A stretch of DNA of 64,000 bases from Nocardia aurea (GTDB taxonomy: Bacteria > Actinomycetota > Actinomycetes > Mycobacteriales > Mycobacteriaceae): the NCBI RefSeq assembly GCF_003123685.1, contig NZ_QCYJ01000020.1:434001-498000 (forward strand). Reading direction: 5' to 3'. Shown here piece by piece: positions 34,340 to 43,056 of this stretch. Numbering within the stretch: position 1 is the stretch's first letter; every line of letters starts with the position of its first letter. The notes beneath the pieces were generated by a model, which was given only the letters and a program-made list of their open reading frames with translations, did not search any database and was not told the DNA's origin. Both the position numbers and the translations under genes were made by a program.

Positions 34340-35994
34340 CCGCGCGCGGCATCGTGACTTCGGTCGCCGGGCGAATACCCGGCGCCACGCTGGGTAATGT
34401 CGATCCCGTGAATGTGTGGTTGGGCCGGAAGTTCCACCGGGTGGGCCGATTCGACAGGGCGGTGAGCCGGGCGGTGGCCGGAATCCCGGTTTCCGCCGTC
34501 GACGGCGGCCTGCTGCGCCTGACCCGATCGGCGAACTACAGCCTGCTGTGGACCGGTGTCGCGACCGCGCTCGCGGTCCGGCCGGGCGCAACGCGCAGGG
34601 CCGCGTTGCGCGGCATGGTGTCGGTGGGCGGCGCGAGTTTCGTCGTCAACGTGGTGCTCAAGTCACTGGTCGCGCGACGCAGGCCCGCCGCCGAACTGCT
34701 GCCGTTGCCACGCAGGCTGATCAACGCCCCGACCTCGTCGTCGTTCCCGTCCGGGCACAGCGCGGCGGCCGCCGCCTTCGCGACCGCGGTCGCGCTGGAG
34801 AGTCCGCGCACCGCGCTGGCGGTGGCGCCGCTGGCCGCCACCGTCGCGTACTCACGGGTCCACACGGGGGTGCACTGGAGTTCCGATGTGGTCGTCGGCG
34901 CGGCGGTCGGCACCGCGGTCGCCCTCGCCACCAGGCGCTGGTGGCCGGTACGCGAATCCGATGAGGCGCAGGCCCACATCGTCGCCGAGGTGCCGCTCCT
35001 CACCGACGGCAAAGGTCTTGTCCTGCTTGTCAATCCGGTCTCCGGTGCGCCGGGCTACGATCCCACCGAGGATGTGAAAGCCGCTCTGCCCGCGGCGACG
35101 GTGCTGCGCACCGAGATCGGCCGCGACTGCGTCGACCAGTTGGAGGAGGCGCTCGGCGCGCAGCCGGACAAGGCGCTGGCCGTGGGCGCGGCGGGCGGTG
35201 ACGGCACCATCGCCGCCGCGGCCACCGTCGCGCTGCGCAACGCCCTGCCGCTGGTGGTGATCCCTACCGGGACGCTGAACCATTTCGCCCGCGATCTGGG
35301 CGTCTACGACCTGCTCGAGGTCGTCGACGCGACGGGCGCGGGCGAGGCCGTCGGCGTCGATATCGCCGGGGTCGAACTGGAGACCGAGGAGGGGACTCGT
35401 ACCTTCCACTGGATCAACACCGCCAGCCTCGGCGCGTATCCGGATCTGGTGCGGCGGCGCGAACACTGGCAGGACCGGTGGGGCAAGTGGCCCGCGTTCA
35501 CCGCGGCGCTCATCGTCACCTTGCGCAGGTCCGAACCGATCCGCGTACGCCTGAACGGGCAGTGGCACGACCTGTGGTTCGTCTTCGTCGGCAACAGCGC
35601 CTACCACCCGCACGGCGCGGTCCCCGCCTTCCGCTCACGCCTCGACGACGGATTGCTCGATGTGCGGTGGCTGCGCGCAGATCTGAAATTCTCCCGCACC
35701 CGCGCGGTACTCGCGCTCATGCTCGCCGCGATCGGCCGCAGCAAGGTCTACAGCGAGAAACAGGTGAACGAGCTGATCGTGCACCTGAATGCCCCCGAAT
35801 CCGTCGCCGCCGACGGCGAGGTGCTCGGCGAGGCGAGCCGACTGCGGTTCACCGTAGCGGGCCAGGTCCCGACCTATCGACGTGACGAGGACAACCCACG
35901 CTGGGCGACGCGCGCGCGTCCGCATCACCGCAGGCCGCTGGCGCGACTCTGGGATTTCCGGCGCGGACGGCCGCAGAACCGGGACCTCGACTAG
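34330..35994 (+). CDS. PAP2 phosphatase fused to a diacylglycerol-kinase-type domain
   Basis: A 554-residue fusion. The N-terminal part (about 1-220) is a PAP2 phosphatase with KSLVARRRPA near 111, PSGHS at about 140-144 and SRVHTGVHWSSD near 176-187. The C-terminal part (about 235-520) is a lipid kinase with VNPVSG, AAGGDGT near 289 and IPTGTLNHFARDLG. One protein could therefore both dephosphorylate and phosphorylate lipids, such as phosphatidic acid and diacylglycerol. ATG 34330 overlaps the acyltransferase stop; GTGs at 34333 and 34336 are alternatives. Confidence 0.88.
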   Translation: MVVTARGIVTSVAGRIPGATLGNVDPVNVWLGRKFHRVGRFDRAVSRAVAGIPVSAVDGGLLRLTRSANYSLLWTGVATALAVRPGATRRAALRGMVSVGGASFVVNVVLKSLVARRRPAAELLPLPRRLINAPTSSSFPSGHSAAAAAFATAVALESPRTALAVAPLAATVAYSRVHTGVHWSSDVVVGAAVGTAVALATRRWWPVRESDEAQAHIVAEVPLLTDGKGLVLLVNPVSGAPGYDPTEDVKAALPAATVLRTEIGRDCVDQLEEALGAQPDKALAVGAAGGDGTIAAAATVALRNALPLVVIPTGTLNHFARDLGVYDLLEVVDATGAGEAVGVDIAGVELETEEGTRTFHWINTASLGAYPDLVRRREHWQDRWGKWPAFTAALIVTLRRSEPIRVRLNGQWHDLWFVFVGNSAYHPHGAVPAFRSRLDDGLLDVRWLRADLKFSRTRAVLALMLAAIGRSKVYSEKQVNELIVHLNAPESVAADGEVLGEASRLRFTVAGQVPTYRRDEDNPRWATRARPHHRRPLARLWDFRRGRPQNRDLD

Positions 35995-36099
35995 GCGGCG
36001 GATCGCCGCCCCGACCTCTCCGCCCTTGCGCGGGCGCTCACATCATGATCAGCTATCTTTCAGCTATCGGCAGATTCACCCGACGCGGGGAGTTGCCAG

Positions 36100-36774
36100 A
36101 TGTCCAAACGACAGATCCTGATCATCGCGGCGCTGGCCGCCACCACGCTGGGCGCGAGGGAGAACGTGGCGGCCGATCTGCCACTGCCCTATTTCGGCAC
36201 CGCGGGCCAGGTCATCACCGTGGTCGCCGACTCGCCCAGTGCCACGACCGCGACGCTGACCGCTTGGCAGCGACGCCCGGACGGCTGGCATACCCAGATC
36301 GGCCCGGTCCGGGCCTTCGTCGGTAGCGCCGGGGTCGGACTGACCGCCGACAACATCCCGCGCACACCCGTCGGGGTGTGGCCGCTGACCGAGGCCTTCG
36401 GCATCGAACCCGATCCCGGCACCGCCTTGCCCTACCGGCATGTCGACACCTCGGACTGGTGGGTTTCCGACGCACGCGCGCCGCAGTACAACAAGCACGC
36501 GCGCTGCTCGGCGGGTGGTTGCCCCTTCGACGAGGCCATCGGCGAGAACCTGGGCGAGATGGGACCGGTCTACGACTACGCCGTGGTGATGGACTACAAC
36601 CGCAACCCCGTCGTCCCGGGTCTCGGCTCGGCGTTCTTCCTGCACGTCACCGACGGAACCCCGACCCTCGGGTGCGTGGCGATCGGCGTGGACGAACTAC
36701 GCGACATCATGCGATGGCTGGATCCGGCCCAGCGTCCGGTGATCGACATCGGGATCGCGCGACGTCTGTGGTGA
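36100..36774 (+). CDS. secreted L,D-transpeptidase-like (YkuD fold) protein
   Basis: A 224-residue protein with a short N-terminal hydrophobic signal (ILIIAALAATTLGA). The C-terminal motif FLHVTDGTPTLGCVAI, with His182 and Cys192, fits the His...Gly-Cys active site of YkuD-type L,D-transpeptidases in a diverged form lacking the usual SHGC. PRTPVGVWPLTEAFG is also typical of the family. It probably acts on peptidoglycan outside the membrane. A GGGGAG site precedes ATG 36100. Confidence 0.8.
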   Translation: MSKRQILIIAALAATTLGARENVAADLPLPYFGTAGQVITVVADSPSATTATLTAWQRRPDGWHTQIGPVRAFVGSAGVGLTADNIPRTPVGVWPLTEAFGIEPDPGTALPYRHVDTSDWWVSDARAPQYNKHARCSAGGCPFDEAIGENLGEMGPVYDYAVVMDYNRNPVVPGLGSAFFLHVTDGTPTLGCVAIGVDELRDIMRWLDPAQRPVIDIGIARRLW

Positions 36775-36844
36775 GCGGTCCGCGGGCGCATCGGTCCCGC
36801 GCAGCGCGTTTCCCGGCGCCCCGCCCCGCTCTACACTGAGCGGC

Positions 36845-37189
36845 GTGCGTTGTCGAAGACTGATCACCCTCTCCCTGTTCGCCCTGCTCGCCGTCTCGGG
36901 AGGGTCCGCGTGCACCGTCGAGGGGCCGGGAAGCAGCGCCGACTGTCATGTCAGCGGGTGCACCGTCACCTTCACCCGCGGTGTGGACGCCAAGGCCAGC
37001 GTGCTCGGCATCGACGCGGAACTCGTTGCGGTGAACGGTAATACGGTCACCTTGAAGATCGCGGGCCAGCAGGTGCTCGTCCCGGTCGGCGAGACACAGC
37101 CCGCGCAGGGGCTCGATGTCACCGTGCAGGAGGTCACCGACGAGAAGGTCGTGATCAAGTTGTCGACGGGTATCACGACCACCGGCTGA
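36845..37189 (+). CDS. small putative lipoprotein
   Basis: A 114-residue protein with an N-terminal signal (ITLSLFALLAVSGGSAC) ending in a lipobox-like GSAC with Cys23. The mature part is mostly beta (TVTFTRGVDAKASVLGIDAELVAVNGNTVTLKIAGQQVLVPVGE). The start is GTG 36845. Its stop directly abuts the stop of the convergent transporter gene. Function is unknown. Confidence 0.75.
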   Translation: MRCRRLITLSLFALLAVSGGSACTVEGPGSSADCHVSGCTVTFTRGVDAKASVLGIDAELVAVNGNTVTLKIAGQQVLVPVGETQPAQGLDVTVQEVTDEKVVIKLSTGITTTG

Positions 37190-38383
37190 TCAACGCGCGG
37201 GTGTGTCGTCTCCGCCCGCGTCGGCGCTCTTGTCGGACAGCGCTTCCCGCGCGGTGTGGTCGATGCGCGGATCGTCGGGCACGTCGTAACGACGGATGTA
37301 GAGACTGAGGAACGCCTGCACGGTGGCCGTCGCCGGAATCGCGAGCAACGCGCCGACCGCGCCCAACAGCGCGCCGCCGCCGAGTACCGCGAGCAGCGCG
37401 ACCGCCGGGTTGACGTCCACCGTGCGGGCGGTCAGGCGCGGTTGCAGGATGTAGTCCTGGAACAGCTGGTAGACCACGACGAAGATCAAGATCCACACCG
37501 CGTCGATCGGGGATACGGTGAGCGCGACCAGCACCGGCAGGATTCCGGCGATATAGGTGCCGACGGTGGGGACGAACGAGGCGATCACCCCGAACCAGAT
37601 GCCGAGCGCGACGGCGTCGGGAATACCGAGTATCGCCAGGAAGACCCCGTGCGCGATCGCCGAGATCGCGGCGAGCAGCGCGCGGCTGTACAGGTAGCCA
37701 CCGGTCTTCTCGATGGCCAGATCCCATGCGCGCAGCACCGCGTCGTGACGACGTGGCGGCAGCAGCGAACAGATCGAGCGACGCATCCGGGGACCGTAGG
37801 CGGTCAGGTAGATGCTGAACAGCGCGATCATCAGGAACCGGACGAGTCCCCCGAGAATCGTATTGGACAGTCCCCAGGCGTTGTTCGCCGCGCGTTCGGC
37901 ATAGGCGCTGATGACATCGGAATCCTTCAGCAGCCGCTCCCGCAATTGGGTCACGGTGAAATCCTGATCGAAGGTCCTGTTGATCCAATCGACCGATTCG
38001 TTGAGCAACCGCGGCGTCTCCCCGACCACATTGTCGACGGTCTCCACGAGCAGGATGCCCAACGCGGCGCTGAATCCCACCAGGCAGGCGAACAGCACCA
38101 CGAAAACCAGTCCGGTCGCGAGACCGCGCGGCATGCCACGCGCCGCCAGAGCGTCCACGGCGGGTTCCATCGCCAGCGAGACGAAGAAGGCGACGAGCAG
38201 GACGACGAACAACCCCAGCAGCCGGTGCACGGCCCACGTACCGAGTTCGTAGACCCCGAGCAGTACGAAGGCCAGCACCATCGCCTTCGGCAACCAGGGC
38301 GGCATCCGACGCGCTCGATCCGCCGTCCGGGACGCGGACGGGCTCACGACGACGGATTCCTCGTCGGCAGGCGGATCGACCAC
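37190..38383 (-). CDS. AI-2E family (PerM/YhhT-like) transporter
   Basis: A 397-residue membrane protein with about eight helices: paired helices at the N-terminus, a long amphipathic central region and a C-terminal block SFVPTVGTYIAGILPVLVALTVSPIDAVWILIFVVVYQLFQDYILQPRL, the family hallmark. Some members export autoinducer-2, others are sodium/proton antiporters, so the substrate is open. Both termini are charged and look cytoplasmic. Confidence 0.9.
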   Translation of the reverse strand: MVDPPADEESVVVSPSASRTADRARRMPPWLPKAMVLAFVLLGVYELGTWAVHRLLGLFVVLLVAFFVSLAMEPAVDALAARGMPRGLATGLVFVVLFACLVGFSAALGILLVETVDNVVGETPRLLNESVDWINRTFDQDFTVTQLRERLLKDSDVISAYAERAANNAWGLSNTILGGLVRFLMIALFSIYLTAYGPRMRRSICSLLPPRRHDAVLRAWDLAIEKTGGYLYSRALLAAISAIAHGVFLAILGIPDAVALGIWFGVIASFVPTVGTYIAGILPVLVALTVSPIDAVWILIFVVVYQLFQDYILQPRLTARTVDVNPAVALLAVLGGGALLGAVGALLAIPATATVQAFLSLYIRRYDVPDDPRIDHTAREALSDKSADAGGDDTPAR

Positions 38384-38463
38384 GCAGCCCAGTGTCGTCC
38401 AGTGACCTGCGAATTCCCGGTTACGACTCGCACCGGAGCGCTATCGCGGGCCTACGCCCGCGG

Positions 38464-40299
38464 TCACCCCGCCACGTCGACGCCGTACCCGCGGGCCAGC
38501 GCCGCCAAGCCGTCGGTGTAGCCCTGTCCGAATGCGCGCAGTCGCCAGTTGTCACCTCGCACGTAGATCTCCGCGAGCAGCAGCGTGCGTTCCTCGGTGG
38601 CCGCGTCGAGGGTCGCCCGTGCCACCGTGCCGACGTCGGGACCGGGGGCGAACTCGATCTCGACCGCACCGATATCGCCGAAGGTGACCCCGGCACCGTC
38701 GAGCGCGGCGGCGAAAACAACCCGCACACAATGGTCGGGCAGGCGATCCAGCGACACGTCGACGGATTGTTCGCTCGGCCCATCAGCGTTGAGCCGGATG
38801 CCCACGGTCTCGGGTTGGTTGTAGAAGACGAAATCATCGTCGCCCGAAACCTTTTCGTCGCCGTCGAGCAGAAAAGCGACGACATCCACCTCCCAGTTCC
38901 GGCCCTGGACCCACGACGCGCGCACCGTCCAGGTGTCACCGTGCACGGCTGTCGGAAGATCCATCACATGTCCGGGGCCGAGTACCGTCGGCGGAGTCGG
39001 ATCGGACACGGCGAACGGTCGCGGCGGTTCGACCGGCGTTGCGACACAGGGCTCTCCATCCTGTCCGCGCGATGGCGAGGATTCCGGCAGGGGTGGAGCC
39101 GAAGCGAGCGCGAGCAGTTCGGGGCCGTGCACAGGCAGACCGAGTTCGACAGCCTTCGCCAGCCGGTGGTCGGATTCCGCACCGGGCAAGGTCAGCACAT
39201 CGGTGACCCGTGCGGACATATTCACCGCGGCCGAGCCGCCCAGCTCGCCGATGCGCGCGCGAATCGCCGCCGCCTGCGCATGAGATCCGCCCAGGACCAG
39301 GAAACGGCGTCCCGATAACGGCGGGTCCGCTCGATTCTCCCGGCCGCGCTGTGCGGCCGCGGCCGGATCGTCCGTGCGGCGACCGGGCCGGACCTTCTCC
39401 AGCAGCGTGCGGAACTGTCGTTCGGTCAGCACCGGCGTCGCGTACTCGACGGCTCGGCGCGCCTTGCCGGTCCCGGAACGTGGCGTGTTCGTGACGAGCG
39501 CGCTCGTCAGTTTGCTGACCGCACCGGTGACGTCGAGTCCCGCGGCTTCCGCCTCGGCGACGAGGATCTCGCGGTCGACGCTCGTCTCACCGGTGAACGC
39601 GATCTTCATGCCCTGCACCAGAGGTTCACCGGCACCCAGCCGACCCGGATAGGTGTAGAGGCAGGGCTGTTTCGGCCCGGTGCGCGATGACCCGCGGTTC
39701 CAGGTTTCCCGGTAGTTCTCCTTGGGCGGGCAGGCCAACATGGGTGGCGCGACACCCAATCGCGCGGCATCGGCCACCAGTGCGCGCAGCACACCCGCCA
39801 GCACGCGGGTGTCGTCGAGGGCGTCGTGCGCCCGGGTCTGCGCGATGCCGTAATAGGACGCGAGTGTCGCGAGTTTGCAGTCCGGGACGGGCAGACAGAC
39901 TCGCCGTGCCAGCGCCAGAGTGCACAGCCGGCGACTCACCGGCAGTACATCACCCGTGAGGTCGAATTCCCTGGCGAGGAATCCGTAGTCGAACCGGGCA
40001 TTGTGCGCGACCATCACCCGGCCGGTGAGCAGTTCCGAGAGTTCTTCACGCACTTCGGCGAACGCGGGCGCGCCGCGCAACACCTCGCGGGTGAGCCCGT
40101 GTATGTGCACCGGCCCCGGATCGCATCCGGGATCGAGCAGGGTGTGGAATTCGCGGGTCACCCGTCCCGCGGTGTCGAGGGTCAGCGCCGCGACCGAGAG
40201 GACGCGGTGCTGCGCGGCCCGCAATCCGCTGGTCTCCACATCGACCACGGTGAAAGACCCGAATCCCGCGTCGAGGGACACCTCACCAACATTCGCCAT
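38464..40299 (-). CDS. DEDDh exonuclease fused to two BRCT-like regions and a TerD domain
   Basis: A 611-residue protein. Residues about 15-190 are a DnaQ-like exonuclease: Asp20 and Glu22 in VVDVETSG, then VMVAHNARFDYGFL and AHDALDDT. Near 231-300 (MKIAFTGETSVDREILVAEAEAAG) and 330-400 (RRFLVLGGSHAQAAAIRARIGELGG) are two BRCT-like regions. Residues about 450-605 form a TerD domain (WEVDVVAFLLDGDEKVSGDDDFVFYNQP; RTLLLAEIYVRGDNWRLRAFGQGY). The protein joins DNA trimming and damage-site binding to a calcium-binding stress domain. The start is uncertain between ATGs 40299, 40308 and 40314. Confidence 0.85.
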   Translation of the reverse strand: MANVGEVSLDAGFGSFTVVDVETSGLRAAQHRVLSVAALTLDTAGRVTREFHTLLDPGCDPGPVHIHGLTREVLRGAPAFAEVREELSELLTGRVMVAHNARFDYGFLAREFDLTGDVLPVSRRLCTLALARRVCLPVPDCKLATLASYYGIAQTRAHDALDDTRVLAGVLRALVADAARLGVAPPMLACPPKENYRETWNRGSSRTGPKQPCLYTYPGRLGAGEPLVQGMKIAFTGETSVDREILVAEAEAAGLDVTGAVSKLTSALVTNTPRSGTGKARRAVEYATPVLTERQFRTLLEKVRPGRRTDDPAAAAQRGRENRADPPLSGRRFLVLGGSHAQAAAIRARIGELGGSAAVNMSARVTDVLTLPGAESDHRLAKAVELGLPVHGPELLALASAPPLPESSPSRGQDGEPCVATPVEPPRPFAVSDPTPPTVLGPGHVMDLPTAVHGDTWTVRASWVQGRNWEVDVVAFLLDGDEKVSGDDDFVFYNQPETVGIRLNADGPSEQSVDVSLDRLPDHCVRVVFAAALDGAGVTFGDIGAVEIEFAPGPDVGTVARATLDAATEERTLLLAEIYVRGDNWRLRAFGQGYTDGLAALARGYGVDVAG

Positions 40300-40371
40300 C
40301 GGCTGCATGAGCATCGCATCGCGCGGGCACCGGAAAATGTTGCACCGCACGGTGTGTCACTCGGCCGAAGG

Positions 40372-41547
40372 TCAATCCTGGATCGCGAGTGCCTGTCTGA
40401 TCGTCAGCCTGCCCTGGGTCTGCATGAGTGAACGGCGGTAGATCTTCTCCGCGACGACGACGATGCCGTAGGCCGTGACGGCCATCAGGGTCAAGGCCAC
40501 CAGCGGTTCCCACCACGCGGCGGTGCCGTCGGCGAGTCTGCTCGGCATGGCGACGATCGACACGACCGGGACGTAGGAGGCGATCACTCGGCCGGTGCCG
40601 GTGAGGAATATGCCCGCGAACAGCACGATCATGATCAGGATCGACAGCGGTGTCGCGGTGGAGTTGAGGTCCTCGCCGCGCGTCGCGAGTGATCCGGCGA
40701 CGGCCCACATTCCGGCCAGCGCCAGGAATCCGACGACGAAGAAGACGATGAACCAGCCCGCGGCGCCGCCGATCCGGCCGACCTGGTCGGCGCGTCCGGT
40801 GGCGGCGAGGCCGACGAGTCCCGCGCCGACGAACAGCGTCAGTTGCGCGAACGCCATCGCGGTATTGCCCGCGACCTTGCCGATGAGCAACTGCCGCAGC
40901 GGAATCGCGCTGGCGAGGATCTCGACGATGCGATTCTGCTTCTCCTCGATGACGCTCTGCGCGATCGACATGCCGAACAGCACCGACGCCATGTAGAACA
41001 GCAGGGCGAAGACGAACGCCACGATGCGCGCCAGCGCCGGGTCGACCACGCTCTCGTCCAGCAGTTCGTAGGTCACTCCGCCGCCGCGGCCGAGTTGTTC
41101 GAGAGAGGTGCCGGAGGCCTCGGCATTGCGCTGCAACGCGATCTGCTGCGCGGCCGCGCCGAGATAGGTGGCGGCGTTGTCGTCCTCGGCGGATTTCCCG
41201 ATGAGCCGCCAGCCCGAATCCGACGGCACCAGCCCGACGTCGACCTCCTCGTCGCGTACCTGTTGTTCTGCCTCGGCGATATCGGCGACCGGGCGGGCGG
41301 CGAAGTCGACGTTCTTGTCGGCGCGGTCGGCGAGCGTGTCGGCGGTGCGCAGCACCTGCTCGATGTCGGCGCCGACCACCGCGACCTCGATCGTGTCGGT
41401 ACGTCCGGTCACCAGGGTGCTGATCACCAGCGAGGCGACGATCGCGGCGATCGTGACGAGCGTGGAGATCAGGAAATTCCGATCGCGCAGTTTCACCGCG
41501 ATCTCACGCGCGGCGACGATCCGCCACACTCCGCGCGGGGCGCTCAC
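40372..41547 (-). CDS. ABC-2 type exporter permease (NatB-like)
   Basis: A 391-residue permease with one N-terminal helix, a large extracytoplasmic domain of about 150 residues (TIEVAVVGADIEQVLRTADTLADRADK) and five to six C-terminal helices including VFALLFYMASVLFGMSIAQSVIEEKQNRIVEILASAI. This is the NatB/YhaP pattern of sodium or drug export. It overlaps the end of the ATPase gene by four bases. Confidence 0.88.
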   Translation of the reverse strand: MSAPRGVWRIVAAREIAVKLRDRNFLISTLVTIAAIVASLVISTLVTGRTDTIEVAVVGADIEQVLRTADTLADRADKNVDFAARPVADIAEAEQQVRDEEVDVGLVPSDSGWRLIGKSAEDDNAATYLGAAAQQIALQRNAEASGTSLEQLGRGGGVTYELLDESVVDPALARIVAFVFALLFYMASVLFGMSIAQSVIEEKQNRIVEILASAIPLRQLLIGKVAGNTAMAFAQLTLFVGAGLVGLAATGRADQVGRIGGAAGWFIVFFVVGFLALAGMWAVAGSLATRGEDLNSTATPLSILIMIVLFAGIFLTGTGRVIASYVPVVSIVAMPSRLADGTAAWWEPLVALTLMAVTAYGIVVVAEKIYRRSLMQTQGRLTIRQALAIQD

Positions 41548-42422
41548 GCTGTCACCTCGCGGTAGATATCGGAAACCGATTGGCGCACCTCCGCCAGTTC
41601 GCGCACCGAACCGCGGGCGAGCGCCGCGGTGAGCAGATCGTCGGTACTCGCGCCGGTCAGTTCGAGCAGCGCGGTCGCACCGTCGACCTCGAGTACCCGC
41701 ACCCCGGCGAAATCCGCCAGCCAGCCCGCGTCACCGCCGAGCGCGAGCCGATACCGCGTCGTGCCACGCGCGCGCAGATCCGCTACCGAACCCCGCCCGA
41801 CCACCCGACCGGAGGCGAGAATCACCAGCTGATCGCACAGCCGCTCGACCAGATCGAGCTGATGCGACGAGAACAGCACCGGAACTCCCAGCCGCGCATA
41901 ATCTCTCAGCAGTTCGGCCATGGCGTCGACGGCGCCGGGATCGAGACCGGAGAAGGGTTCGTCCAGGATCAGCAGGCTCGGCTCGGCCATGACGGCGGCG
42001 GCGATCTGCACGCGTTGCTGATTGCCCAGCGACAGGGATTCGAGTTTGTCCCCGCCCCGGTCGCCGAGGTCGAAACGTCGCAGCAGCTCGTCGGCCCGTC
42101 GTCCGGCATCGTCGGCGCGGACGCCGCGCAACCGGGCCAGATACACCAGTTGGTCGCGGACGGGCTGTTTCGGATACAGACCGCGTTCCTCCGGCATGTA
42201 GCCGAACGAGCGACGATCGTCGACGGTCACCGGCCGTCCCTGCCAGCGCACCTCACCCCCGTGGGTGGCGAGTACGCCCATGATCATCCGCATGGTGGTC
42301 GTCTTGCCCGCTCCGTTGCCTCCGACGAATCCGGTGAGCGCTCCCCCCGGCACCTCGAACGACACGTCATCGACGGCCACCTGCTCGCCGAACCGGCGAA
42401 CCAGGTTCGCGACTTCCAGCAT
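41544..42422 (-). CDS. ABC transporter ATP-binding protein (NatA-like)
   Basis: A 292-residue ATPase with Walker A GGNGAGKT at 34-41, the signature LSLGNQQRVQIA and Walker B LLILDEPFSGLDP. The C-terminal extension of about 70 residues resembles NatA/YhaQ. ATG 42422 has an AGGGGA site. It pairs with the permease just downstream as an exporter. Confidence 0.9.
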   Translation of the reverse strand: MLEVANLVRRFGEQVAVDDVSFEVPGGALTGFVGGNGAGKTTTMRMIMGVLATHGGEVRWQGRPVTVDDRRSFGYMPEERGLYPKQPVRDQLVYLARLRGVRADDAGRRADELLRRFDLGDRGGDKLESLSLGNQQRVQIAAAVMAEPSLLILDEPFSGLDPGAVDAMAELLRDYARLGVPVLFSSHQLDLVERLCDQLVILASGRVVGRGSVADLRARGTTRYRLALGGDAGWLADFAGVRVLEVDGATALLELTGASTDDLLTAALARGSVRELAEVRQSVSDIYREVTA

Positions 42423-42515
42423 CGAGTCCCCTATCCGCGTCGATACACTCCACCCTACCGAGCGTCGGCGTCGTCGCGGCCCCGCTGCCACGGGTCCCGC
42501 ACCGGCGACGCGTCA

Positions 42516-42540
42516 AGAAAGTAAGGTAAAGTAAAGGTAA
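42516..42540 (+). promoter_or_regulatory. A-rich near-tandem tract upstream of khtT
   Basis: Roughly two copies of AAAGTAARGTA lie side by side, ending 26 bases before the khtT GTG. The tract contrasts sharply with the GC-rich surroundings and sits between divergent natA and khtT. It may be an UP element, a regulator site or part of a promoter. Confidence 0.45.
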
Positions 42541-42566
42541 TGTGGAGTTAAGCGTTAGGGCGTGGG

Positions 42567-43049
42567 GTGAACGTTGAAGTGACACCGCTGCCGGGAATCG
42601 GTGTGCGTAAAGACTTTTCATTGAAGGGCGTTCGTCGCCGGGTCGGGGTGGTCGACCACAAGGACGGCACCATGGATCTGATCTTCACCACCGAAGCGGA
42701 TCCGGATACGACGGTGCAGATCCCGCTGTCGGGCAACGAGGCCAGGGTGCTCGCCAATCTGCTCGGCGCACCCCAGCTGGTCGCCCAGCTCCGCGAGGAA
42801 CACCGGGATATCGAAGGCGTGAACACCAGGACCCTTCCGGTCCTACAGGGCTCGCCCTACGACGGCCGCACGCTCGGCGAGACCGAGATGCGGACCAGGA
42901 CCAGCGTCTCCATCGTCGCGGTGATGCGCGCCGGTCAGGTACACCCCTCCCCCGGACCCGATTTCGTGTTCACCGCCGGTGATCTGCTGATCGCCGTCGG
43001 CACCGCGTCGGGTCTGGACGCCGCCGCCGAACTCCTCGCGGACGGCTGA
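42567..43049 (+). CDS. khtT: K+/H+ antiporter regulatory subunit KhtT-like
   Basis: A 160-residue cytoplasmic protein. An N-terminal domain (VTPLPGIGVRKDFSLKGVRRRVGVVDHKDG) is followed by a TrkA-C/RCK_C domain (about 75-155: SPYDGRTLGETEMRTRTSVSIVAVMRAGQVHPSPGPDFVFTAGDLLIAVGT). In KhtTU systems the C domain binds a nucleotide, c-di-AMP in Bacillus, and gates the antiporter. The start is GTG 42567. The stop is seven bases before the antiporter gene. Confidence 0.9.
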   Translation: MNVEVTPLPGIGVRKDFSLKGVRRRVGVVDHKDGTMDLIFTTEADPDTTVQIPLSGNEARVLANLLGAPQLVAQLREEHRDIEGVNTRTLPVLQGSPYDGRTLGETEMRTRTSVSIVAVMRAGQVHPSPGPDFVFTAGDLLIAVGTASGLDAAAELLADG

Positions 43050-43056
43050 GCCGCCG

